Shown: positions 21,323 through 28,763 of the stretch, one piece after another
Layout: each line of letters starts with the position of its first letter
Position numbering within the stretch: position 1 is the first letter of the stretch
NCBI GenBank assembly: GCA_026396995.1
Contig: JAPLVS010000002.1
Location: 1 to 32,662 of the forward strand
Direction: 5' to 3'
From: Candidatus Iainarchaeum sp.
GTDB lineage: Archaea; Iainarchaeota; Iainarchaeia; Iainarchaeales; DTGL01
Length of the DNA stretch: 32,662 nucleotides
Position numbers and translations under genes: made by a program
The notes under the pieces: model-generated
What the model was told of the DNA's origin: nothing
Database searches by the model: none
Seen by the model: only the letters and a program-made list of their open reading frames with translations

Positions 21323-22530
21323 ACAAGGCAAAAATACTGCTTATTGTCTGTGACGGGATGGGGGACTTGCCGGTGAAGGAATTGGGCGGCAAAACACCGC
21401 TCGAAGCCGCAAAAAAGCCTAACATGGACAAGATGGCTGCAGCCGGCAAAACCGGCACAATGCATGTGCTTGGCAAAGGCGTTATCCCTGAATCCGACAG
21501 CGCCCACCTCACTTTATTCGGCTATGATTTAAAAAAACACTATGTCGGACGCGGCCCTTTTGAAGCTTTGGGCCTCGGAATCAATTTAAAGCATGGTGAC
21601 ATAGCGTTTAGAAGCAATTTTGCCACAGCAGGGCAGGATTTGACTATCCTTGACCGCAGGGCCGGAAGAATCGAAAACTGCACTGAATTGGCCAAAAGAC
21701 TCGATAATACGCGCATCCGCGGGGTTCATTTTCTTGTGAAACCAGGCACAGAGCACCGCGCCGCGGTGGTAATGAGCGGCCATGGCCTGAGCGATAAAAT
21801 CAGCGACGGCGACCCGCACAGCGCAGGCGAAAAGGCGCTGGAAATAAGGCCGCTGAACAAGTCTCAGGAAGCAAAATTTACAGCGGAAGTGCTGAACGAA
21901 TTTTTGAGGAATGCACACACAATCCTGGACAGCCATCCTTTGAATCTCGAAAGGGTGCAGAAAGGACTGCCGCCTGCGAATTACCTGCTTGTCCGCGGGG
22001 CAGGGGAAATGAAAAAAGTCCCTTCCCTTAAAGAAAGGTTCGGTCTGAGGGCGTGCTGTATTGCCGGCGCAGGGCTTTACAAGGGCGTTGCGGCCTTTGT
22101 CGGAATGGACCTGTTTGAAGTGAAGGGTGCCACCGGAACCCCGCAGACCGACATTAAGGCGAAGATTGCGCGCGCGGTAAAAGAGCTGGAGCATTTCGAG
22201 TACGTGTTTGTCCACATAAAGGGCTGCGATATTTTCGGGCATGACGGCAAGTGCATTGAGAAAAAGAAATTTATCGAAAAAATCGATTCCGCGCTCGCCC
22301 CGCTCCTCGGGCTCAAGGATGCGCTGGTTATTGTAACAGCGGACCATTCGACGCCTTGCTCGCAAAAAAACCATTCGGCTGACCCTGTGCCTGTGCTCTT
22401 TTACAGGGTCGGCATGAAAGCCGGCAGGGCAAAGGGATTCGGGGAAACAGCATGCAGGAAAGGGGCACTCGGCGTGTTTTCAGGCAGCGACCTGATGAAA
22501 TTGGCTTTGAAAGAAGCTGGCAGGGCGTGA
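21319..22530 (+). CDS. apgM: 2,3-bisphosphoglycerate-independent phosphoglycerate mutase, archaeal type
   Basis: 403 residues from the ATG at 21319, overlapping the JAMM-like stop; the ORF-track GTG at 21304 is rejected. Alkaline-phosphatase-superfamily enzyme interconverting 3- and 2-phosphoglycerate with two metal ions. Seen: metal ligands in '[10 protein letters not shown]', the nucleophile Ser in '[16 protein letters not shown]', '[12 protein letters not shown]', '[13 protein letters not shown]' and the C-terminal metal site '[23 protein letters not shown]'. Length matches archaeal ApgM (about 400-410). It is the last gene of the run that starts at the OB-fold protein. Role: lower glycolysis or gluconeogenesis. 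Confidence 0.95.
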   Translation: MNKAKILLIVCDGMGDLPVKELGGKTPLEAAKKPNMDKMAAAGKTGTMHVLGKGVIPESDSAHLTLFGYDLKKHYVGRGPFEALGLGINLKHGDIAFRSNFATAGQDLTILDRRAGRIENCTELAKRLDNTRIRGVHFLVKPGTEHRAAVVMSGHGLSDKISDGDPHSAGEKALEIRPLNKSQEAKFTAEVLNEFLRNAHTILDSHPLNLERVQKGLPPANYLLVRGAGEMKKVPSLKERFGLRACCIAGAGLYKGVAAFVGMDLFEVKGATGTPQTDIKAKIARAVKELEHFEYVFVHIKGCDIFGHDGKCIEKKKFIEKIDSALAPLLGLKDALVIVTADHSTPCSQKNHSADPVPVLFYRVGMKAGRAKGFGETACRKGALGVFSGSDLMKLALKEAGRA

Positions 22531-22546
22531 GCGAGCCTGCGGTATG

Positions 22547-22556
22547 TTTTTATATG
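22547..22556 (+). promoter_or_regulatory. TATA box of the pilin-like operon
   Basis: 'ttttatatga' is centred about 27 nt upstream of the ATG at 22579, fitting a leaderless first gene. Confidence 0.5.
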
Positions 22557-22578
22557 ACTTTTTTCATTATTCAATAGC

Positions 22579-22968
22579 ATGAATTCAAGGGCGCAGCTTT
22601 CAGTCGAAATGCTTTTCACTGTCTTGTTCCTTTTCACCACAGTGAACATTCTTTTTGCGGTCTCAGGAAGCTTCACTGAAAGCCAGACTGAAATCCACCT
22701 GAGAAACCAGGAAATAAAAATCGCAAACTCGCTTTCAAAAATCCTTGTGGCATCAATGGCATTCGAGGCAGCGGACACCCATGCCCTCGAATACACGATC
22801 CCCAAGCTTTATGTTCTTGGAAAAACCGCACCGATGCCGTGCACCATAAATTTCAGCAGCACCGAAATAACAATTACGAATGACTATGGCGGGCCGGCAG
22901 TCGAAATTCCTTACAACGGCCCGGATCCAGGGCAGCAAAAATGCGGGGGCACCCTGACAATTTCGTGA
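22579..22968 (+). CDS. Pilin-like protein with class III signal peptide (1 of 4)
   Basis: 129 residues. N-terminus 'MNSRAQLSVEMLFTVLFLFTTVNILF': a short positively charged leader, then 'QLSVEMLF', matching the archaeal class III pattern QxSxExxxL, and a hydrophobic helix. A prepilin-type peptidase (EppA/PibD) would cut before the Gln, leaving the helix to pack in a filament. The rest is a small beta-rich domain with two Cys ('MPCTINFSSTEITITNDYG', 'QQKCGGTLTIS') that could form a disulphide. It is the first of four similar genes in one operon with gaps or overlaps of under 10 nt. No ATPase or assembly platform gene is in the window. Confidence 0.82.
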   Translation: MNSRAQLSVEMLFTVLFLFTTVNILFAVSGSFTESQTEIHLRNQEIKIANSLSKILVASMAFEAADTHALEYTIPKLYVLGKTAPMPCTINFSSTEITITNDYGGPAVEIPYNGPDPGQQKCGGTLTIS

Positions 22969-22977
22969 GTTGGTTTT

Positions 22978-23472
22978 ATGGATAAAAAAGGGCAGATAAT
23001 CGCGGTTGATTTCCTTTTCTCCTTGGTGCTTTTGGCGCTTGCCCTCGGCTACACTTTCAGGATTGCCGAGGCGAACGATTACGCGCTCAGGGAAGAAGAA
23101 CTGTACATGGATTTGCAGAGAATCGGCACTGCCTCAAGCGACCTGCTTGTGTCAAGCCCTGATTTCACCTGCGAAATAAACATGGGCGGAACCCAGTATT
23201 TCCCGAACTGCATAAACGAATCAAAATTCTCTGGAGGCTGCTCTTCCTGCCAGGCAAGCCTTGGCATTCCAACCGATTATGATTTCAACATTACTATTAA
23301 AATAACCGGCTCGCCAGCAACGCCACTGGTAATCAAAGTGCCTACTACCCCGCCAGAAAATATTTATTCCGAAAAAAGGGCTGTTTTGTCTTCGCCGGCC
23401 AACCCGGCATCGATTCAAGCAATTAGCGGGCTGGCCCAGAAGGAAATTACTTTAAACGTGTGGAAAAAATGA
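22978..23472 (+). CDS. Pilin-like protein (2 of 4)
   Basis: 164 residues. The leader 'MDKKGQIIAVDFLFSLVLLALALGYTF' has a Lys-Gly cleavage region followed by a hydrophobic helix with an acidic residue (Asp11) near its start, resembling prepilin-like class III leaders though not the strict QxSxE form. The exported domain has four Cys ('FTCEINMGG', 'FPNCINES', 'GGCSSCQAS') and a beta-rich C-terminus with Pro-rich loops ('SPATPLVIKVPTTPPENIYSEKRAVLSSPANPA'). Starts 9 nt after gene 1 and overlaps gene 3 by 4 nt (ATGA). It may be a minor pilin with disulphide-stabilised head. Confidence 0.75.
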   Translation: MDKKGQIIAVDFLFSLVLLALALGYTFRIAEANDYALREEELYMDLQRIGTASSDLLVSSPDFTCEINMGGTQYFPNCINESKFSGGCSSCQASLGIPTDYDFNITIKITGSPATPLVIKVPTTPPENIYSEKRAVLSSPANPASIQAISGLAQKEITLNVWKK

Positions 23473-23813
23473 AAGAAATGTTTTTGCACTGGAAGAAAGG
23501 CGGGAAAAATCCGGCCAGCAAAGGCTTTATTTTTTCGGTTGATGCGCTGGGCGCAATCGCGGTTGTCATAGTGCTCGGCGCGATATGGATTCTTTTCGTG
23601 CACCACTCGGGCGGAATGTTCGGGATGCAAATCGAAAAAACAGTCAAAGACGAGGCGATGGTTTCCCTTTACACAAACCATCAGACTGTCGAATCGGCCG
23701 CGGATTCAGCCCACGACGACCTCACCACTGTTTTCTGCAAAAAATACTTCATTTATGACAATGCCTCGAACGAGGCAAAAGAGTGGGGCGTCTGCGAGGG
23801 GGTAACACAATGA
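23469..23813 (+). CDS. Pilin-like protein (3 of 4)
   Basis: 114 residues from the ATG at 23469, which overlaps the preceding stop; the ORF-track GTG lies three codons earlier. It has an unusually long basic leader ('MKEMFLHWKKGGKNPASKG') followed by 'FIFSVDALGAIAVVIVLGAIWILFV', in which the Asp in 'SVDALGA' may take the role of the conserved Glu. A short soluble part follows ('GMQIEKTVKDEAMVSLYTNHQTVESAADSAHDDLTTVFCKKYFIYDN') with two Cys near the end (VFCKK, GVCEG). The small head suggests a minor or initiating subunit. Overlaps gene 4 by 4 nt. Confidence 0.7.
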   Translation: MKEMFLHWKKGGKNPASKGFIFSVDALGAIAVVIVLGAIWILFVHHSGGMFGMQIEKTVKDEAMVSLYTNHQTVESAADSAHDDLTTVFCKKYFIYDNASNEAKEWGVCEGVTQ

Positions 23814-24274
23814 ACAGCAAAGGCGGCCTTTTCACGCTCGCAATAGGGGCGATGGCGATAGCGCTCCTTGCGGTGGCAATATTTTCGGCGCAGGCAATGC
23901 TGTGGGAAGAGGAAAGCGAAGACTATCTTGCAGTAATGGGCGACGTGAAAATGGCCTGGGCGAACACGGCGGTCGTGTTCGATGCTGCGATCGGGGATGC
24001 TGCAAAAGACACCGCTACCTGTTTGACCAGCGGGGTAAGCCAGGCGATACTGGACGGCTATCTAACTCCGGCAATAACAAAAATCAATTCTTCTTTCGGG
24101 TCGGCATCAGCGACATCGCCCTGCAGTTATTCGAACTTGGCCATTACAGGAGCCGGGACAGGGGCAGTCACCGCCACAATGAAAATAAAGTGCGAGAGAA
24201 TCCTGCAAAAAGGCACCGAAACCCAGTTCAAGGCAAAGTTCGAGAAAAGCATTACTTTCACAAAGCCCTGCTGA
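23810..24274 (+). CDS. Pilin-like protein (4 of 4)
   Basis: 154 residues from the ATG at 23810 (overlap with gene 3); the longer ORF-track version is rejected. N-terminus 'MNSKGGLFTLAIGAMAIALLAVAIFSAQAM' is a short basic leader and a hydrophobic helix like its three neighbours, though without an acidic residue early in the helix. The exported part has 'EEESEDYLAVMGDVKMAWANTAVVFDAA' then a Ser/Thr/Ala-rich domain with four Cys ('TATCLTSG', 'TSPCSYSN', 'KIKCERIL', 'FTKPC' at the very end). Last gene of the operon; convergent with the Asn-synthetase-like gene 5 nt downstream. Confidence 0.72.
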   Translation: MNSKGGLFTLAIGAMAIALLAVAIFSAQAMLWEEESEDYLAVMGDVKMAWANTAVVFDAAIGDAAKDTATCLTSGVSQAILDGYLTPAITKINSSFGSASATSPCSYSNLAITGAGTGAVTATMKIKCERILQKGTETQFKAKFEKSITFTKPC

Positions 24275-24279
24275 CCGTG

Positions 24280-25128
24280 CTATTTTCCAGGGCGCTGTTT
24301 TTTCAGGATTTTTTCAGCTTCCCTTGAAATGCCGGAATCGAACTGCACTGCCTTCTTTTTCTCCGAACAGATTTTTTCAGGAAGGCCGAGAAAGCGCGCC
24401 ATTTCCCTGAGCGCATTCTTTCTCAGTTCGTCCTTTGGGCTGGAAATTTTTTCTTTTGCAGGGAAAGCCATTGCCTGCAGGATAAAGCCTTCGTCCAAAA
24501 AAGGCGTTTTAGATTTAATGGAAAAATGCCTTGCCAGCGCAGTCTCGCGCTTCAGGTTCCTTTCAAACATTCCTTCCAGTTTTTCCCAGCAAAGCGCTTC
24601 TACTGCAGCGTGGCCGCCTTTTTCAAGCGCGAAGCAGAATTCCTTGTAGCCACAGAAGAGCTCGTCTGCGCCAGTGCCTGAAAAAACAGTGCGGAAGCCG
24701 TCCATCTTGGCTTCGCGCAGTGCAGCAAAGGCAGGCAGGGCAATCTGCAATTGCAGGAGGCTGCCTGAGCCGATTGCTTTTTCGGTTTCTTCCAGCAAAG
24801 CAGGGATTTCTTCTTTTTTGATTTGAATTTTTTGAAGTTCCATGCCGAGGAGTCCGGCATTTTCTTCAGCCCTCCTTAGGGCCGAAGACCCTTCAAGGCC
24901 TGCACAGTAAAGCCGGATTTCAGGCACCACGCCTTTCAGCGCGAAAGCCACAAGCGAGGAATCAAGGCCGCCGGAAAAAAGAACCGCGCACTTTTTTATG
25001 CCCACGGAGTCTTTTTTGCAGGCAGAAAGGAAAGCGGAGGAAAGGGATTCTGTGGAATGCGTTCCCGGAACTCTTTTTTTGAGTGCCAGGATATTTTCCG
25101 GGTTTTTGAAAAAATCGGATTCGCTCAT
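24280..25128 (-). CDS. Stand-alone asparagine-synthetase-type ATP-pyrophosphatase domain
   Basis: 282 residues. Matches only the C-terminal synthetase domain of AsnB: PP-loop 'VLFSGGLDSSLVAFAL', 'LQLQIALPAFAALREAKMDGFRTVFSGTGADELFCGYKEF', and 'KSKTPFLDEGFILQAMAFPAKEK ... KNALREMARFLGLPE'. The N-terminal Ntn glutaminase domain (Cys2) is absent, so ammonia would have to come free or the enzyme adenylates another carboxylate or amide. Full AsnB is about 500-600 residues. It begins 3 nt after the ABCE1 stop codon and is surely co-transcribed, an odd pairing. Alternatives are an RNA- or protein-modifying adenylating enzyme. Confidence 0.85.
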   Translation of the reverse strand: MSESDFFKNPENILALKKRVPGTHSTESLSSAFLSACKKDSVGIKKCAVLFSGGLDSSLVAFALKGVVPEIRLYCAGLEGSSALRRAEENAGLLGMELQKIQIKKEEIPALLEETEKAIGSGSLLQLQIALPAFAALREAKMDGFRTVFSGTGADELFCGYKEFCFALEKGGHAAVEALCWEKLEGMFERNLKRETALARHFSIKSKTPFLDEGFILQAMAFPAKEKISSPKDELRKNALREMARFLGLPEKICSEKKKAVQFDSGISREAEKILKKQRPGK

Positions 25129-25131
25129 TTT

Positions 25132-26907
25132 TCAACCGTAATAGTATTTGTTTTCCTTTTTCTGCTCCTCGTCTTTCGCAGAGCCTGGCTTGTTTGCCCT
25201 TGGGCGGCCTGTTTCGGGGTCGCGCCTGTAGGTGATGCCGAGGGATGCGAGGAACTTGTTCATGCCTTCCCTCATCTGCAATGGCTGGGAGGCCTTTCCG
25301 CTTATTGTCGGAACGCCTTCAAAAACCAGCAGGCGGTCGCTCAAATAATCCTGGAACAAAATGTCGTGGTCGACAACCAGGCAGGCGTTTTCTTTTTTGC
25401 TGGTCACAGAGCGTATGAAATCAGCGGCATTCAGCCTTTCCTCGACATCAAGGAATGCCGAGGGCTCATCCAGGAGGGCAAGGGCCGAATCCCTGCACAT
25501 TGCCGCGCTGACCGCTACTTTCTGGAGTTCGCCGCCGCTCAATTCTTCCAGGCTGTGGTCCATCAAATCCATCAATGAAAACCTGTGCATTGCCTCGGAT
25601 TCAAACAGTGTGCGGTCAAGTTTCTGGGAATCGAAGAATTCCCTTACTGTCACGCCCTTTTCAGGCTTCAGGTATTGGGGCTTGTATGCCACTGTCAGGC
25701 CCATATCGATTTTGCCTTTGTCAGGCTCAAGGACGCCTGCAAGGATTTTCACAAAAGTGGTTTTTCCTATTGCATTCGGGCCAAGCACGCCCAGCACTTC
25801 GCCTTTATGCATGTATCCGCCTTCGGCTTCCAGATGGAATTGCTTGAATTTTTTTTCAAAGGAAGGGAATTCAAGCAGCAGGTTTTTGTCTTTGGATTCC
25901 ATTGGCGCGCTCACATGGAATTTGATCTCTTTATCCCTGAAACGGATATTTTCGCTTTTCAAATATCCATCCAAATACTGGTTTATGCCGTTGCGCACGC
26001 TCATCCTGCCGCTTATAACCCCGAAAACGCCTTTTTCACCGAAAATCACGTGAATGTAATCGCTGAGGTAATCAAGCACTGCAAGGTCGTGCTCCACAAC
26101 CATAACATATTTCCCTTTTTCTGCCAAAGAGCGGATTATTTTCGCAATCCTCAGGCGCTCGCGCGCATCAAGGTAGCTGGATGGCTCGTCGAAAAAATAG
26201 AAATCAGCGTCCTTGAGCATTGAAGCTGCAATCGCAACCCTTTGGAGTTCCCCGCCTGAAATCGGCTGAATGTCGGAATCAAGGATTTTTTCCAGTTCCA
26301 GTTCTTTTGTTACGACCTTAAAGCCGCCTGTTTCGTCCATTTTTTTCAGAAGCTCTTTGACGCTGCCCTTGAATGCCTGCGGGATGCTGTTTATGTCCTG
26401 CGGCTTGAAAGAGCTTTTCAGTGCGCCCTGCTCAAGAGATTCAAAATACGCCTGCAATTCAGAACCCTTGAAGAAATCAATCGCAGCCCTGTAGCCTTTT
26501 CCTTCCCCGATGCTCGGAATGAGCTTTCCTGAAAGGATTTTCAATGCGGTTGTTTTTCCGATGCCGTTCCTTCCGATGAGGCCGACAACGCTGCCTTTCG
26601 AGGGAATCGGCAAACCGTACAGGCGATAACTGTTCTGGCCGTAGGAATGCACTGCTTTCCCGAGTTTCGGGGAAAGGTTCACTATGCTGATAGCCTTGAA
26701 CGGGCACTTGTGCACGCAGATTTTGCACCCGGTGCAAAGTTTTTCCGAAATCCTCGGCTTCAGGTCTTCTCCTTTGAGGATGCATTCCTTGTCGAGCCTG
26801 TTGATTGGGCACATCCTGACGCAAAGCCAATTGCATTTCGCGGAAGAGCATTTCCTGAAATCAATGACTGCAACCCTTATCTGGTCGCCCTCTTCTTTTT
26901 TCGCCAT
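25132..26907 (-). CDS. Ribosome-recycling ATPase ABCE1 (RLI)
   Basis: 591 residues from the ATG at 26907 ('MAKKEEGDQIRVAVIDFRKC'); the ORF-track start adds a spurious hydrophobic leader. Iron-sulphur ABC ATPase that splits ribosomes after termination or Pelota rescue. The N-terminal two-cluster ferredoxin region is 'CSSAKCNWLCVRMCPINR' and 'LCTGCKICVHKCPF'. The first ATPase has Walker A 'GRNGIGKTT', signature 'ISGGELQRVAIA' and Walker B 'FFDEPSSYLD'. The second has 'GPNAIGKTT' (Ala where Gly is usual), 'LSGGELQKVAVS' and 'LLDEPSAFLD'. Length is normal. It is followed by the Asn-synthetase-like gene and preceded by a GNAT gene; pelA lies just beyond on the other strand. Confidence 0.97.
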   Translation of the reverse strand: MAKKEEGDQIRVAVIDFRKCSSAKCNWLCVRMCPINRLDKECILKGEDLKPRISEKLCTGCKICVHKCPFKAISIVNLSPKLGKAVHSYGQNSYRLYGLPIPSKGSVVGLIGRNGIGKTTALKILSGKLIPSIGEGKGYRAAIDFFKGSELQAYFESLEQGALKSSFKPQDINSIPQAFKGSVKELLKKMDETGGFKVVTKELELEKILDSDIQPISGGELQRVAIAASMLKDADFYFFDEPSSYLDARERLRIAKIIRSLAEKGKYVMVVEHDLAVLDYLSDYIHVIFGEKGVFGVISGRMSVRNGINQYLDGYLKSENIRFRDKEIKFHVSAPMESKDKNLLLEFPSFEKKFKQFHLEAEGGYMHKGEVLGVLGPNAIGKTTFVKILAGVLEPDKGKIDMGLTVAYKPQYLKPEKGVTVREFFDSQKLDRTLFESEAMHRFSLMDLMDHSLEELSGGELQKVAVSAAMCRDSALALLDEPSAFLDVEERLNAADFIRSVTSKKENACLVVDHDILFQDYLSDRLLVFEGVPTISGKASQPLQMREGMNKFLASLGITYRRDPETGRPRANKPGSAKDEEQKKENKYYYG

Positions 26908-26945
26908 ATTCAAAAAATAGTGGAAGGCAATTAATAAAAAAACAA

Positions 26946-27671
26946 TCAAGGAGCCTGCGCCTGCGGTTCAAGCAGCTTCTTCGGGATAAAATGCCATTTA
27001 GGCCTGCCAAAAAGCCCGGCGACAAGGATCGCGTGCTTTGCCCTGTTTTGCTTGCCTGTGGCTATTGGTTTGCCTAGCTTTATCTCCACGTTGTGGATAT
27101 TGCTGTCAGGATCCCAAAGCTTGTCCTGAAAAATAGGGTCCGTGAACCTTTTCGGGTCTTCGGCCGCCAGGTATCTCTTTACAAAATCCCTTGACTTCCG
27201 GTCCGTCGGCCTGAAGCCGTTTTTAAGGAAAAAATTAAAGGCGCTTACATGCCCGGCATACACATTCATTCCCTTCCAGCCGTTTTCCCGATAAACCTGC
27301 TCCATTGCGGTGAGCATTATGGAACCGATATTCCGTCCTCGCAAGGTTTCACTTATCCGCCTGAGTTCAAGGTCAACGCTGATTTCACCCAAATACCTGC
27401 CATTCTTGTTCAAAACGGTGAGGGCGCCCCTGTTCCCGGCGCTTTGGTACACGCGGCAGGCCTCGCCTTCATTGAAAACTATGACAGCACGGAGCCTGCC
27501 TGATTCCTTTGAGCGAAGTGGAACCGTGATTGTTTTTCCGCCGACTTTCACAGGAAAAAAACCTGTTTTGGTCGCAGCCTTGACAGACCGCCTGCTTGCG
27601 CGCCTCCCTATCATTGCTCTGTCTTCCCGGCCGAGGGAATTGTAGGTTTTCCGCAAACGAATCAAAGGCAT
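26946..27671 (-). CDS. GNAT-family N-acetyltransferase with basic N-terminus
   Basis: 241 residues. The N-terminal 35 residues are strongly basic ('RLRKTYNSLGREDRAMIGRRASRRSVKAATK'). The GNAT core follows: a beta strand region 'YLGEISVDLELRR', the acetyl-CoA pyrophosphate loop 'LRGRNIGSIMLTAMEQVYRENGWKGMNVYAGHVSAFNFFLKNGFRPTD' with the typical R/Q-x-x-G-x-G/A turn, and 'N-FFLKNGF', the usual C-terminal GNAT motif. The last 70 residues are extra. The substrate is unknown; small molecule, protein N-terminus or ribosomal component are all possible. Upstream of ABCE1 (38-nt gap) and divergent from pelA, so a role around ribosome rescue is conceivable. Confidence 0.82.
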   Translation of the reverse strand: MPLIRLRKTYNSLGREDRAMIGRRASRRSVKAATKTGFFPVKVGGKTITVPLRSKESGRLRAVIVFNEGEACRVYQSAGNRGALTVLNKNGRYLGEISVDLELRRISETLRGRNIGSIMLTAMEQVYRENGWKGMNVYAGHVSAFNFFLKNGFRPTDRKSRDFVKRYLAAEDPKRFTDPIFQDKLWDPDSNIHNVEIKLGKPIATGKQNRAKHAILVAGLFGRPKWHFIPKKLLEPQAQAP

Positions 27672-27694
27672 AGAAAAGACATTGTGTAAAAGGG

Positions 27695-27702
27695 TTTTAA
27701 TT
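27695..27702. promoter_or_regulatory. Near-symmetric TATA box shared by GNAT/ABCE1 and pelA
   Basis: 'ttttaatt' is centred about 27.5 nt from the minus-strand ATG (27671) and 26.5 nt from the plus-strand ATG (27725). One near-palindromic box therefore sits at the archaeal TATA distance for both leaderless genes. Confidence 0.5.
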
Positions 27703-27724
27703 GCTTTTTCAGCAAGCGATTAGT

Positions 27725-28762
27725 ATGAAAGTGCTGAAGATTGACAGGTTCAGGTCCACTGCGGAGATAATGCCGGAAACGCGCGATGACTTGTGGCATT
27801 TGAGCCATATCATCGAACACGGCGATTTGGTTAAAGGGAGGACCACGCGCAAAATAAAAGGCGGGGAAGGGGAAACAACGCGCAGGGAAAACCTTTTCCT
27901 TGAAATCGAAGTGAAAGGCGTTGATTTCGACAAATTCTCCGGATTGCTCAGAGTGCAGGGAATTATCAGGAGCGGGAAGCCAGAAGACCTGATTGAAATA
28001 GGGGCCATGCATTCTTTGGAGATAGAGCAGAACAGGAAACTGCATCTGCAAAAGAAAAAATTCCGCAAAGACCAGTACGAAAGGCTGCAGAAAGCGCAGA
28101 AAGCCTCGCATAAAAAGCCAGTGCTGGTCGTGGTGCTTGATGACGAGAGCGCCAGTTTCGCTTTGATGAAAGAATTCGGCTTCGAAGAAAAAGGCAGCAT
28201 TCACTCAGGGAAAGCCGGAAAGCAGTTCGATGAAGGCGAATGGAAAAAAGAATTTTACGGAAACATTGCAAAAACAGTGATGGATTCAGGCACCGACATT
28301 GCGGTTCTCGCAGGCCCCGGATTCGCAAAGAATGAATTGCAGGAAGTCCTTAAAGAAAAAAAATTCCCTGGAAAAATATTTGTGGAGGGCACGAATGCCA
28401 CAGGCCTCACCGGAGTGAACGAATTATTGAAGGGAACCGCGCTCGCGAAAATTGTGGAGGATGCCGAAATCACAAAGGAAGCCGCGCTGATTGAAAAGGT
28501 TATGGAAGCAATCGGGAAGAATACCGGGAAAGCAACTTACGGCCTTGAAGAGGTCGGAAAAGCAATCGATTTGGGGGCAGTGGAATCCCTTTTGGTTTTG
28601 GACAAATATTTGGGCGAGGAAAGGGAAAAACTCTCGCCATTGCTTGAAACCGCGGAATCGCTGCGCGCAGAAATCCATATCTTCAATTCAGAGCATGACC
28701 CAGGAAAAAAGTTGGAGGGAATAGGGAAGATTGCGGCAGTGCTGAGATACAGGATTGAATGA
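27725..28762 (+). CDS. pelA: mRNA surveillance protein Pelota
   Basis: 345 residues from the ATG at 27725 ('MKVLKIDRFRSTAEIMPETRDDLWHLSHIIEHGDLV'); the upstream TTG of the ORF track is rejected. aRF1 paralogue that binds stalled ribosomes with aEF1A and recruits ABCE1. The N-terminal Sm-like domain contains 'GRTTRKIKGGEGETTRRENLFLEIEVKGVDF' and 'LRVQGIIRSG'. The central domain contains 'PVLVVVLDDESASFALMKEFG' and 'DIAVLAGPGFAKNELQEVL'. The eRF1-domain-3-like C-terminus contains 'ATYGLEEVGKAIDLGAVESLLVLD' and 'SEHDPGKKLEGIGKIAAVLRYRI'. The GGQ motif of release factors is absent, as expected for Pelota. Normal length. The next gene starts 1 nt after its stop. Confidence 0.95.
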   Translation: MKVLKIDRFRSTAEIMPETRDDLWHLSHIIEHGDLVKGRTTRKIKGGEGETTRRENLFLEIEVKGVDFDKFSGLLRVQGIIRSGKPEDLIEIGAMHSLEIEQNRKLHLQKKKFRKDQYERLQKAQKASHKKPVLVVVLDDESASFALMKEFGFEEKGSIHSGKAGKQFDEGEWKKEFYGNIAKTVMDSGTDIAVLAGPGFAKNELQEVLKEKKFPGKIFVEGTNATGLTGVNELLKGTALAKIVEDAEITKEAALIEKVMEAIGKNTGKATYGLEEVGKAIDLGAVESLLVLDKYLGEEREKLSPLLETAESLRAEIHIFNSEHDPGKKLEGIGKIAAVLRYRIE

Positions 28763-28763
28763 A

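Noticed and set aside
21586-22374. 262-aa minus-strand ORF inside apgM
   Set aside because: Lies wholly opposite a clear apgM gene and has no recognisable motif.
25361-26223. Plus-strand ORFs (230 and 212 aa) opposite ABCE1
   Set aside because: Shadows of ABCE1; the conserved ATPase motifs are all on the minus strand.
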